Positions 37,172 through 47,545 of a stretch of DNA of 64,000 nucleotides are shown here, piece by piece. Where the stretch lies: the NCBI GenBank assembly GCA_003993805.1, contig RSEF01000003.1:60353380-60417379 (forward strand), in the 5' to 3' direction. Positions within the stretch are counted from its first letter, which is position 1, and every line of letters starts with the position of its first letter. This stretch comes from Himantopus leucocephalus. Taxonomy: Eukaryota; Chordata; Aves; Charadriiformes; Recurvirostridae. Below the pieces are notes generated by a model that was not told the origin of the DNA, searched no databases, and worked only from the letters and a program-made list of their open reading frames with translations. Made by a program: the position numbers and the translations under genes.

Positions 37172-37197
37172 ACCTGCCTGACAACAGGCAGACAGGT
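37172..37197. other. Small hairpin
   Basis: ACCTGCCTG and CAGGCAGACAGGT form a stem with a two-base bulge and an ACAA loop. It is too short for a microRNA precursor. CAGGTG/CACCTG-type sites in it may be the relevant feature. Confidence 0.4.
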
Positions 37198-39376
37198 GAA
37201 TGGCTTACCTGAGACAAGCAGCCCAGAGATGGGTTTGCAGCAGGCACTTGACCTCTGGCCTGACATGACAGCCGACAAGACTTGATGCAATGCAACACTG
37301 CATTGCTCCCTTACATTTTAAGGCTGCAAGGAAGCAGAACGGTTGGTTTCCTCCCTCCCCCCCGCCATTTCCCTATTTACGGTACGTTAAGCCTCTTGCT
37401 TCTCTGCTGCTCTGCCACCAGAAGAGTGAAGCTGTGGCCAAGATGAAAACTGAGCAGTAACTCTGGTGCTGGGGCTCTCCTTGCTGGCTTGTGGTCATAG
37501 CCCCCTTCCCAATAGCAGCCTGCGGCACGGCAACCATGTCCCTCTTCCCTAAACCTCCCAATAATTTCCTGAATCCAAGCCTTGCAAAGCACCATTCGAC
37601 CACACACAATAAAATCTCACATCCCCCTTCTCTCCAGGGGTCCCAGGGCGATAGCACAGCACTTCAAAACCACGCGAGGCTGCCTCTCGGTTACCGGGAA
37701 TGCTCAGCCCTTGTACGTGCTTCAGCATTTTAGAAATCGTAGGGTTTCATCACTGCACTGTGTTTAGCTTAGGGAGTGCAAATAAGTTCCCCGAGACCCA
37801 TCATATGGTTAGTGCGAGCCAATGAGCAGGCTCACGGAGGGCACAACTTGCCAAAAGAGCAGATGTGTCCGAAGCCTGTACCAGTTAATTTCGTGACCTA
37901 CTGAAATCACTGAGAGATTTATACTGCTAATTACTGACTTTGTTTCTGGTTTAATCATCCTTTCCTTCACCTTTCTGTAAAGCTGAGAAAGGAAAAAAAT
38001 GCTCATAAACATCTCATTTTAAGCAGGGTATTGTTTCAAATACAAGCACATGAATTAAAAGATATTTGGGGGTTTTCTGGAAAAGAACATCTACAAAGAA
38101 TATATTTTAACTAAAGCTTTTAATTCAGCAGTGAGGCATATCTTTACTTCATTTCCCAGCCAGAATCCTTCATGCAGTGAAAGAAAAATGATTTAAAAAT
38201 ACTTTTTCTGTTATGGACATGAACAAATGAGCTTCAATAGATTGAAATTTCTCATAAATGCCCAGGAAAATGAATGTCAGGGATGAGAGGCTGTAGAAAT
38301 GTTATGAAATACACTAAAACCTTGATTCTGTGAAGTTTTACTCCCCTTCATAAATACACTTAGCGCACTATTTCACTGAACTTGCTACGGCTACATACAT
38401 GCATAAAATCACCATGTGTAGGCAGTCTCAGGGAGTGTGTTAACTTCGTCCTATTTTCTGTCTAAATGGTTCTTTCTGTGATTTGCTCCGAGTTTATGTG
38501 CTTCACTCCCCCACACACCTCTGATGCTGAGTTCCCCTATTTTCCATCAGCACTGGCGCTAAGCAGACTGTGCAAATATACAAGGTACCATGGACTCATA
38601 GACTGAATGGAAAAACAGTGCCTTTATTTTTTACGTAGCAGATCTGGCTTTGAAACTGATTTCTCCTAAGGCTTTGGGCAAGTTACTCAAACCTCTCTCT
38701 TGCCCCTCAGGAGAGGCATCAATTCCTACAGCTTGGTAACGCCGACAAGCTGCCACGACCATCACAGAACAAAGCCCCTCAGAGCTCATGGCCTTTCCTT
38801 CAGGAGAGATTTGGTTGCTGGAGAGAACACGTAGTGGGCCAAAGGCTGTATTTTGACCTTCCCACTGCAAACACTGCAGCTCAGAGAGCAAACGAGGAAA
38901 GCGAAAGCAGTGCGGCATGTCCCTCTGCATGTTTTACTTCAGCAGCTGTATCACTTGGTGCGTTGAGTATTTCACTGCCTCCAGGCTCCAAGGCAGCACC
39001 CCTTTCTGTGGGTTAGGCTGAGGCGGGCAGGGCTGGGACCTCCAGTTTGGATTTCTTCCTACAGGAGGTGCCTTGCTTCCTACCCATATCAGTTCTCTTC
39101 CCACCAACCTTCTGGGCTTGCCTTGCACCTGGGGTTTGGGAAAACCAAGAACTCTGTAGGAAAAGTTGGGCTTAAACACTTGAAGGTCTCTATTTCTCCT
39201 TCCTGAGTACTCAAACCCTCTCTAGCTGCCAGCCTGGACATTAATACACAAGCGGCCCCAAAGTACTGAAGTCAGTCAGCCTCTCAGACCAGGAGCAATG
39301 GGGCTGTTTTCGGCTCCCATGATCTCCTCCCGTGGCACCCCTGAAGTAAACCGAGGTGCAGAGCACTCAGCCCCTC
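37198..39376. other. Noncoding stretch, nothing firm
   Basis: No gene is recognised. A GACTCATAGACT sequence near 38,593 resembles the extreme end of a CR1 LINE but is too short to call. The remaining sequence is ordinary. Confidence 0.45.
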
Positions 39377-39397
39377 AAACCAAACCAAACCAAACCA
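39377..39397. repeat. (AAACC)4 microsatellite
   Basis: Four AAACC units and a partial fifth form a short simple repeat, followed by a small CpG-rich segment (GCCGCCGACATCAGCGCGCCG). Confidence 0.9.
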
Positions 39398-39589
39398 GAG
39401 CCGCCGACATCAGCGCGCCGCGCAACCGCTTGTTTCCCCAATCCGGGAAAATTTGTTGTCAGGGACTTAACTCTGTATGAAAGGAATGTTGTTTCATTTC
39501 AGAACCAGAGATTTCCGACAAGACAGAGCATGAGCTTTCTGAAAGGCGAGAGCTTTTTGTTTTTTTCTCACAAACATGCTCAGACATAG

Positions 39590-39810
39590 CTTTCCTTTCA
39601 GCTAATTAAGCTGTTTTAAAGCAAACTGGTCAAACAGTGACATCGTGGTGGGGAGCCTTGGAATCAATTGCATGATATAGAAGGCAGGACATTTAAAGGG
39701 TGACTTCTGCCATTGTTTCCCCTGGCTGAATCTTTTCTACTTGGTCAATGCTGCCAGAGTGACCCTATACAATTGGGAGAATTCAAAGCCACTGACCTCA
39801 AGAGATGCCA
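39590..39810. promoter_or_regulatory. Candidate regulatory element
   Basis: CAGCTAATTAAGCTG at 39,600-39,614 is an extended imperfect palindrome around a homeodomain TAATTA core. It is followed by AATCAATTGCATGA, GCCATTGTTTCC (SOX-type) and TACTTGGTCAATG. The sequence is non-repetitive and has no convincing coding frame. Conservation was not tested. Confidence 0.3.
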
Positions 39811-40466
39811 TTAAGAAGGCAACTGCAGAATAAGATTTCATGGTTCGGAGAGAAATTTACCTTCTCCTTCCAAGTCTTGATGCTTACAATATTTCATATG
39901 TATGTTTTCTTCCTGTCATTAGCATATTGTTATACCAGCTAAATAAAAAGAGAAGGCAGACGTAAGGCAGCATTGGCAATAACTGCATATTTCTGTATGG
40001 GAGAGCCGCACTGTTTAAGGTGAAAGCTAGAACTGCAAACAAATCATCTTCTGGCATTATGGTGGTTCCTTCGGCTTCGTGACAGTGAGTGATTGGTAGG
40101 AGTAAGATTCACTTTGCTAGCACAGAAGATGGACTCTGCCTAGCATATATTTTGTTAGACAGAGTATGACATCTATTGTTTTTCCAAGCTGCTGGATATA
40201 AAATCGGTGAGTTTCAACATCTGCCAAATGACCATACAGTTTCCCATGTGCAAAGAATAGACAAATTTGAAACATTCTATTAATAACCAGAAGCGCTGGC
40301 AAAAATGGGTTCCTCACTGTTTTCTTTCTGAGGACATCAGGGAGGCCATTTAGTCAGGCAGCCGACACACAAAGAAACCTTGGGAAACCTGCAAACAGGG
40401 GAGCCGCTGCCACGGCCCCGCGCAAAGCCACACTGAACGTAGTGGCTGCAGCTAGAGAAAGCTTCG
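39811..40466. other. Noncoding stretch, nothing recognised
   Basis: No gene, repeat family or CpG patch can be supported here. Confidence 0.5.
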
Positions 40467-41540
40467 CGTGCCGCCAGAGGTGCTCCATCCCGCTGTTTTC
40501 AGCGCACCCAAGGAAGCTGAGGCTGTGCCGAGGTTCACAGCATTGGGCCCCCTTTCCACAAAGACACCAGACATGATGGGTTTACCCCTGTGTGCTCAGC
40601 ACACACAGACAAAATGGAGGTGGTGGAGGACCGTGTTGCAATGTGCGATGAAGAACCCCTACATGTCCGTTTCTGCTCCTCGGAAATCTGCCCAAAGCCC
40701 AGCCAGCCCTCCGGGACGTACCCTATGCCATTGCCCTCCCGCCTGTACCCCTTGCTGCTGCACTGAAAGCCTGTGTCCCCTTGGGCCTCCTGCAGGATCA
40801 GGGGGATCTAGCACCTTACCACGCTGCAGGAGGAGAGCAGCGTCCCCGCCTGTGTTGGGGGGCTCAGGCCAAGGTTGTTCTGGGGCTCCCCACACAGTTA
40901 CACAGGGCATCTCTGTGGGTGTGGTGCTGTCTTGTACCTGCATCCCATGCCATGCATGCACATTATTTCAGAGGGTACAAGAGGAATCTCTTTTAAACAG
41001 GATCATGGCAGCTAAATATCCATAGGTTACATTGCGGGGCAACATGACCCACGCGGGAATGTCATGTGGTAGCTTGCACCAAAGCCCAGCTGTCTCGGCC
41101 ACAGACAGTCTCAGCTCTGGACCATGGCTGCTCCCAGCCCAAGTGGGTGGTGGGACACAAGTCTCTGCCCAGAGAGCCCTCCGCATCAGGGCGTTGCTCT
41201 GTCCAGTCAGGCCAGCCTGTCCAAACAACAGGGTCAAAACCATGGCAGCAGAAGAGGCAGAGGGTGATGGAGGCTGCTGTGTTGCAGCAGGTGGGTGCCA
41301 CCATGCATCCCCCAGCCAGCAGCTCTCCTGGAAAGATATCGCAGCTGGTTTTAAGCCATTGGGATGGGCAGAGGAGCTCATCCATGGAACCGTGTCAGCC
41401 CTGGGCCACCCCTTTCCCCACGTGTGCACGCGTGTGTGCTGGCACGCGTGGGGACCCTGCCCCTCTCCCCGGCACCGAGCACCGCTCCCTTTCCTGTGAT
41501 GTTGCATGTTCAACATGATGACTTGCTCTATAGAAGCCAT
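40467..41540. other. GC-rich stretch with long chance ORFs on both strands
   Basis: Open frames of 185 codons (plus, 40,468-41,025), 155 and 150 codons (plus, 41.03-41.52 kb) and 190 codons (minus, 41,540-40,968) overlap one another. They are rich in Pro, Cys, Trp and Ser and carry no domain, which is the pattern of stop-poor GC-rich noncoding DNA. Because frames on both strands look equally good, I call no gene. This is the longest ORF cluster in the window and the first place to check with transcript data. Confidence 0.45.
41419..41439. repeat. Alternating purine-pyrimidine CpG/TpG tract
   Basis: Twenty-one bases alternate strictly between pyrimidine and purine, with CACGTG, GCACGCG and TGTGTG units, and GGCACGCG follows. 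CG-containing alternation is the most favourable kind for Z-DNA. CACGTG is also a canonical E-box. Confidence 0.65.
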
Positions 41541-41749
41541 GTGTTGTCATAATGTAACATCATTAAACAAAGTGTTTAGAGCAGTTTTCGCAGAGCCAGA
41601 ACATGAACAACAAAACCCGCCAATTACAGTGTCATTTTGTGTAGTTGTTAAGGTTTCAAATGTCTCCAACTTTCTCTGGTAGGCCATATTGAGCATGTCA
41701 CAGCGAACATCTGAGATAACGATTTGCTAGGCAATGTGCAATTCTCGCC
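41541..41749. promoter_or_regulatory. Possible conserved noncoding flank of the exon candidate
   Basis: Non-repetitive sequence with ACATCATTAAAC, CGCCAATTACAG and TAAGGTTTC motifs runs up to the T-tract at 41,750-41,762. It could be intronic sequence upstream of an exon or a regulatory element. Support is texture only. Confidence 0.2.
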
Positions 41750-41772
41750 TTTTTTTTTTTTTAATATCCGAG

Positions 41773-41984
41773 AAGAAAGAGTTCTTTATAATAATTTGGC
41801 TCAAATGTCTACACACATTGCTCCAGCGTCTGTAGCAGCATGTGTTTCTAGGATTGTTCTGGAAGAGAAAATGCAGAAACAGCAGGGAGCAGAAGATAAA
41901 CAGGCAATTCGTGACTCATTAAAACAAGCATTGGTAGCCAACATTGTGGAGTGTGTGAAGGCCCCAGATCCAACTCGCCTATAA
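41773..41984 (+). CDS. Candidate terminal coding exon, product unrecognised
   Basis: A T13 tract (41,750-41,762) is followed by the first AG at 41,771-41,772, giving a usable though atypical (GAG) splice acceptor. From there a frame stays open for about 70 codons to TAA at 41,982-41,984. An internal ATG at 41,805 gives 59 codons. The peptide looks protein-like: a small-residue and cysteine segment (STHIAPASVAACVSRIVLEE), then a charged helix (KMQKQQGAEDKQAIRDSLKQ), then a hydrophobic end, ALVANIVECVKAPDPTRL. Such a long open run is uncommon in DNA of this AT content, and no comparable frame overlaps it on the other strand. I do not recognise the family. Alternatives are an alternative last exon, a decayed retrocopy (no poly-A tail seen), or chance. 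Confidence 0.3.
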
Positions 41985-42617
41985 ACTTTTTTTACCAGCT
42001 GGACTTAGCATCTGTCAGAGTTTGGAAGGAGAGATAATCTGGTACAAATGATTTCAGTGTGTCGCATTTATTAACCTGCCACCTTACATAACACTGCTGA
42101 TTGGGAACTGGGGGACCGGCTTGAGCAGTGACACAGCTTATTGTCCAAACGGTACGACTTTGTTATTAAAGATGCTGTCTTTCCTCTCTCTTTTTAAATT
42201 CTAATGAAGACAATGGAGCAACTGCAAAAGAGATAATGAAGCGACCTTAAAAAGCAGCACAGTTTCAAGAAACGTACGTGCCAAGACGATATCTTCAGCA
42301 GATATTTTTGCTTTGCTTGTTGGGGTTTTTTTTCCCCAGCCCCCAATTTAATCCACACGCTCAGAAAACTTTTTAGCCTGCTTGTAACGGGAGCTGGGAT
42401 ACACACTTCCGAACCAAACAAACACCCCATCTCACTCCCTGAGTGACCGCCCTCTGAGTGCAATGTTATTCACTGCCTGAATGGCTCCAGGAGTGGAAAA
42501 CATCGCAGACGTCATGGCAGGCTCAACACCCCACATAAAAATGAACACGATTTTTTTCAAAGCATTTTAGAGGATTTCAAATATGTTGTCCCTTTTTAAT
42601 GCAGTTTCTCTCATTAA
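41985..42617. other. Noncoding stretch after the exon candidate
   Basis: No AATAAA lies immediately downstream of the TAA. Short T-rich runs occur at 41,985-41,993 and 42,327-42,336. No gene is recognised. Confidence 0.45.
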
Positions 42618-42692
42618 GGGCCTGATCCTTCTCTAATTAATGTAGATGAAAAAATTCCTTTTGATTCCAAAAGGAAAAAGGCTGGTTCCTGA
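42618..42692. mobile_element. Relic of near-palindromic AGTCAATGG-type element
   Basis: The sequence starts GGGCCTGATCC and has TAATTAATGTAGATGAAAAA and then CCTTTTGATTCCAAAAGG (42,657-42,674), whose seven-base arms are perfectly complementary. The order matches an old sauropsid interspersed element that begins GGGCCTGATCC and carries paired copies of a motif like CCATTGACTTCAATGG. The right end is badly decayed. Assignment is from memory of the motif. Confidence 0.4.
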
Positions 42693-43784
42693 TGCTCTGC
42701 AGGAACTGCTGGCTTGGCAAGAGGAAGAAAAATTCATCAAAAATAATATATACATTTATCCTAGTTTGGGGTTCGGCTCTTTCCAGCTCACTGAACACTT
42801 ACTAGGGACTACTTGACAAATAGAAAACCGCAAAGTGGTGTTTTGCTTCTTTTCCAGATCAGATGCCATGAATTTCAAATTAATAGAGATGTTTACTCGC
42901 TAATACAAAATTTACATGTATTAGCTTATAAAATATGAATATGCCAGTTTCTTGCTGCAAAATACAGTGTTGCCATTTAAAAAACAAAAACTGCAGAGAC
43001 TTTGGGAGAAAAAAAAAACAAGTCAGGCTTAGGAATACCTCACATTTCATTTCGGTTAGCCTATTATTTGTAGTTTTGAAACTTTATTGGTCCCCGATCT
43101 AATCTTTTCTGAGTATGAAAACATTAACATATGGTTTAACACAGCACAGGGCTGGAAAGTCCATATCCCAAATGCACATTGTATGCAGGGTGACATTCAC
43201 ACTAAATATCATCCCACAGGGTCTGTACTCCATTTTACCTGGGATTGGAGAGCCATGAAATCTCTGGAAAAGTTGTTCATGAGCCTGAACCAAATGGCGC
43301 GCAGTGTACTGAGATACTCGCAGCGTGTGCTGCTGCCAAAGGTTGTGGCTCAAATGTCTCTCTAAGTAACATTAAAAATCTGCTGCTTCATGCCTATGAA
43401 TTTCAATATTTATAGCGTTCAATAAAATGGTCCACTGTCAGAGAGAGATGTGCCACTGTGCACTCTCTGAGCAGATGGGCTGCAATATGGCACATTTACA
43501 TGGACCAGCTGTGGAGTGCAGAAATGAATGCTGGTCAGAGGCAGGCTGGAGGCGCCACATCTGGAATGCAAACAGACCCGCCTCCGCAGCCGCCGGGATG
43601 TTTCCTGAGCAGGACGAGCTCTGATTTAGGGCCGCTCACCAGTGTACCTTAAACCGTATCAAGAGTCCTCATTAACACAAGAGACTACGGTGAGGTTTAG
43701 GGCCTGGAGCTTCTCTGCTGGGCATCTGTTAGAGCCCGGGGATGGCACTCTGTAGCCTGGCGTAGAGGCGCCCCGGGGAGACAT
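42693..43784. other. Noncoding stretch; small CpG patch near 43.6 kb
   Basis: Overlapping open frames at 43.09-43.36 kb on both strands show no family. The segment 43,550-43,640 is CpG-rich (CCGCCTCCGCAGCCGCCGGG). No gene is supported. Confidence 0.45.
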
Positions 43785-43863
43785 TCTCTCCTGTACCGTG
43801 CTACGGGTTAAATTTAACTTCTTTTTTTTTTTTTTTTTAGATCTCTCCTGTACGGTGTTGTAC
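43785..43863. repeat. Direct repeat flanking a palindrome and a T17 tract
   Basis: TCTCTCCTGTACCGTGCTAC (43,785-43,804) recurs in diverged form at 43,842-43,863, beginning TCTCTCCTGTACGGTGTTG. Between the copies lie the perfect 12-bp palindrome GTTAAATTTAAC (43,807-43,818) and T17 (43,822-43,838). Read on the minus strand this is a short insert with an A-tail next to direct repeats, as a tiny retro-insertion with target-site duplication would leave. A simple local duplication is the alternative. Confidence 0.6.
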
Positions 43864-44139
43864 ACTGAGCTCCTTCCGATGCAAGTGGCAAACAAGCTTC
43901 TCTAGCTTCCCACCCCTCCCTGTGCCCCCCTGGGCAACTGGGGAGTCTGCTAATACTCTGAAACTTAATTGATTTTTTTTTTCAGCAGAAAACAGTGAAT
44001 ACTCCAGCACCGCACAACAAGAATAAAGTGCACGTCTGCTTTGTTTCTGCAGTAAAAGGGAATTTTTGAACCTTTAGTTCACAATTTCTAGGAAAAAAGG
44101 CTGGTAGCCACTTCTGTATAAATAATTTTACACTGTGCT
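43864..44139. other. Noncoding spacer
   Basis: Nothing is recognised apart from a T11 run at 43,972-43,982. Confidence 0.5.
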
Positions 44140-44213
44140 TGGGCAAAATCCCGGAGCCTCTGAAGTCAATGGCACAATTCCCACTGATTTCCAGTAGAGT
44201 TAGGATTTTGCTC
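44140..44213. mobile_element. Near-palindromic AGTCAATGG element, well preserved
   Basis: The left arm GGGCAAAATCC (44,141-44,151) and the reverse complement of the right arm (44,203-44,213) match at 10 of 11 positions. Inside are TGAAGTCAATGG and CCACTGATTTCCAGT, an inverted pair of the same motif. This fits the old sauropsid palindromic repeat with an AAATCC-type end and a central TTGACTTCAATGG motif. Short length and palindromic structure suggest a non-autonomous DNA transposon. Confidence 0.6.
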
Positions 44214-45113
44214 AATTAGAATAAATAGACCTTAAAGTGGGTATAAAAAATAATTTACTCACATATTAAGGCCCCTCTGTGCTTTCAGAGTGGTCTAATA
44301 TGTCCTTAGTGTATATAAAAATCATATGTTTGAATCAAAAGGACGGAGCAAACGTATATCTTTGATTCAGCATGGAAATAATCAAAACCAAATTAATATA
44401 TCTGATATTGCAAATCAGACCTTCCAATTTTTCCAGATCAACATATTTCATCACCACATTTTACTTTTATGGAAGTGTTAAGTGTGTGTTGGGGGGTGGG
44501 GAACACAGGTGTGAGAGAGAAATTACTTTTTGAAATCCGATATTCTTTGGCACTTCAGCCTTCCCAGAGCTAATACCGTGCCAGCTGAAGTGCAGTGCTG
44601 CCCACTTACTAGCCTGCTGCATGGCAGCTCCCTCACTTACCTGGCTTTGGAGTATAAATGAGAGAGTTTCACATGTCCCTGAGGCTGAACATGCAAAGCT
44701 ACAGAGAAGAATTGGTGCTTTTCTCCTTGGGAGTTTCCTACCCCTCCTCTCCCCCTCCTCTCACCTCCCACCCTCTCACCCCTGCCATTCACAGGTTTTT
44801 AGAACATTTTAAAAGGCTTGGCTGGTTTTAATGAATAGGCACACAAAGGGGGAAATAAACTGCCCGGTTTATGATTGCTTCTGTCATCTCAGTGGAGGAC
44901 GACATGATGAGAACTAACACAAATATGGCTTTAAAAAGAGCATTTCCATGTATCTACTCTATTCTTTTTCATAATTTCTGGGTATCTGTGACACTGTGAA
45001 GCCCAAATATGCAGAGGAAATCCATCACCAACACATACACAGCAAGGACTCCGTAGTGTAGAGTATCAATGCGCATTTTAAAATTATGGTGAAAACAGAC
45101 ACATGCACTTTGT
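44214..45113. other. Noncoding stretch
   Basis: Ordinary AT-rich DNA. A polypyrimidine segment lies at about 44,730-44,790. No gene is recognised. Confidence 0.5.
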
Positions 45114-45175
45114 GCCCAGTTCTGCTCTCAGGGAAGTTAATGGCAGTGCTTCCTTTGACTGTCAGGGGGCTGCAG
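45114..45175. mobile_element. Relic of near-palindromic AGTCAATGG-type element
   Basis: CCCAGTTCTGCTCTCAGG is followed by GAAGTTAATGGCAGTGCTTC and CTTTGACTGTCAGGGGGC. This is the order TTCTGCTC...AAGTCAATGG...TTGACT...GGGAGC expected of the palindromic family seen at 44.14 kb, with moderate decay. Recognition is by motif order only. Confidence 0.5.
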
Positions 45176-47504
45176 CTTGGAGCCATTCTTTGTTCTTCGA
45201 TTAATAATTCAGAGTACGTCTGAAATCACACATCCAGCACACCCCAAAGCTGCACAGGGCACAGTGTATTGCGCATTGGCAATAGTACCCCAAACCTGGC
45301 TAGGGCTGAATAGCTCAGTCCTCATGGGGCAGGTCCCGAGGACTCTCCCTTCGCACAGGAGATGATACACTGCAATGCTGCTCCCCTTTACTGTGACAGG
45401 GGACAAAGCACAAATTATATCGTGGGGTGGAGGGCACTGTCTGAGACGCAGGGCATTAGGATGCCAGCCCAGGAAAGGAGAGCCTCTGCTTGGACATTTA
45501 GCGAAAGCTAAGCTGGGGGGACCTGGGGATGCATGAGGATTTAACGCACACACATACATTCAAACCATCAAGGATGTGTGGACAGGCATCGAAAACAGGC
45601 AAAAACGCTGAGCACCTCTTCCAGAGACCTCAGCAACGGGGGAACCTGGGACTCAGCCCTGCAGCTAGCTGGACGTGTAGGCATAGCCCTGGTTTCTCTG
45701 CCTGTGAACCAGAAAGAAAAGTCCTGCCCCATTGCAGGGGAGCAGCGAGGAAAAATATACAGCAGGCTGTGAGGTCCCGCAGGACCGTGGCCACAGGGCT
45801 GTATTCACACCAAAAATATACGGAGGGCTCAATGCCCTTTGGGACTGACGGCTGCCTACTAATCAAGGAAAGCTTAGGTAATTGCTATCTGAAGCAAGAC
45901 TTGCAGCATCTGTGTTATAGTAGCCTCTCATATCTCTTAGGGCAATTTTAATCCAGATTTACAGGCATCACCTTCCTCCTGCACCAGGCAAAACCGTGGT
46001 ACCCACCTGAGGGGGAGGAGAGCCCTCAGGGCAAGAGATTGTGGCCAAGCAGCTCCCAGCCGGTGAGAAATAAGTTACAGCACTTGGAGCCACTATCTGC
46101 CTGTGGCTGCCTCAGCTCGAAGGCGACAGACAGAGCCGTTACCATCACAAATCACTGCGACGCTGGATGTCCATCAGGCAAGCACTGTTCCAGTGCGGGG
46201 CTGTCTGGCGCGACATGTGCCTGTCATGGACTGCTGCACATGCAAGTTTTCCCATCTTGTAGGAGATATTTTGACCATATCCCTCCTGACAAGAAACAAG
46301 TCTATTTATGGCTAGCTTCTTTTCATAAATAATGCAGCCCTTACTACACTGCACACACATGTGTATTTGGCTTCTAGTGTTATTTATAATCCTATTTTTT
46401 TTCTTTTCTTTATTTTTCTTCCATTGCAAAAGCAGCTCAGGAAACTCCTAACTTTATTATAATTGCTGTAAGGAGTTTTACAAGGACTCAGACCTCAAGG
46501 CCTATGTGACCTCAACTATTTTCTGCCAATAGCAGCATTTGATTGCTCAATGACAAACTATATAATCCTGGGTGACTGCACAGTGAAGTGAGATTTTGTG
46601 CTCTGATCATCAAGTTATACACAGCGGAAAAAGGCAGGTGTTAGGGATTTACTGACAGATGCTTTTGCTCATCCCCAAGACTTGCTGAGTCCCAAATTCA
46701 GGCTAGGTTTAGAGCAGCCCGTGGGCTAACCTGACGTACATTCTTCTGGCAGTGATCACTGGAGGGGCTTCTGCCAGCTTATGATGGGCTGGATGAGATG
46801 AAATCACAGGCTCTATCCAGCCACAGACTGTACATTCCCCACCTGACAGTAGCACATGAGTATTAAGTACCCCTTTTAAGTAGCAAACAGTTGAGATTTT
46901 ACTAAGCAGAAAGATCTCCTAATGCTTTACCCCCACTCACGGTGCAGAACTAGCACAGCCCAGGGAAATCTGTGCATCCAACAGAGCTGCTCAGCAAAGG
47001 TGGCTTGGAGGGACTTTTTTGTGGTACTGGTGGAAATCTATTGGTAACTGTAAAGTCAGCTTGACTTTCACATTCCTTCATAGCTTGCAAAGGAAAATGA
47101 ACTTTTTTTTTTCTTATAAGCTTCATCTCACCCAGAAATCAATGCAAGACAAGTGCAGAGCTCTCTTCCTTCATGCCAAGCCCTTTCTGTTGGGAAGGAA
47201 AGGGGGTACCATGGTCCACCTCAGCATCTGCTGCATGTGGGGGAACATAAAAAAAAAAGTCTGCAGATGATCAAACCAGATTTGTTGCACTAGTGTCTGC
47301 AATCCCATTTTTGGTGCAAACATTAGGGATCAAGATGCTGCTTGACAAAGCAGAATTATCACGATATATAGCTTGAATAGAGATGCCAAGGAAGGACAGC
47401 ATGTGCTGGCCAGCAGCAGTCCAGCATGACCAAAGAAGCAGCAGTGGAGCTTGGCCCATATGTTTGTCCTGCTCTCACTGCTGAGCAGAATCCTGCCGCA
47501 CCAG
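45176..47504. other. Noncoding stretch
   Basis: Overlapping open frames of 97-140 codons on both strands at 45.2-46.4 kb lack any domain. No repeat family is recognised. A T-rich run lies at 46,396-46,420. Confidence 0.45.
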
Positions 47505-47545
47505 TTTCAAAGCTTTGAAGGCCAGAAGGGACCATTATATCACGC
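47505..47545 (-). mobile_element. CR1 LINE 3'-end fragment (old)
   Basis: AAGGCCAGAAGGGACCATTA, within CTTTGAAGGCCAG..., matches the start of the reverse-complement 3' end of old CR1 subfamilies of birds and turtles (…AAGGCCAGAAGGGACCATTATGATC…). Homology fades after about 40 bases. Only the untranslated end is present. CR1 copies are usually truncated at the 5' end. The orientation follows from the sequence being the complement of the LINE 3' end. Confidence 0.55.

Noticed and set aside
38590..38615. GACTCATAGACT, like the terminal part of a CR1 element
   Set aside because: Only about 12 bases match and nothing adjacent continues the similarity.
40468..41540. Open frames of 150-190 codons on both strands
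   Set aside because: They overlap each other in GC-rich, stop-poor DNA, have no domain or transmembrane pattern, and none is better than its antisense rival.
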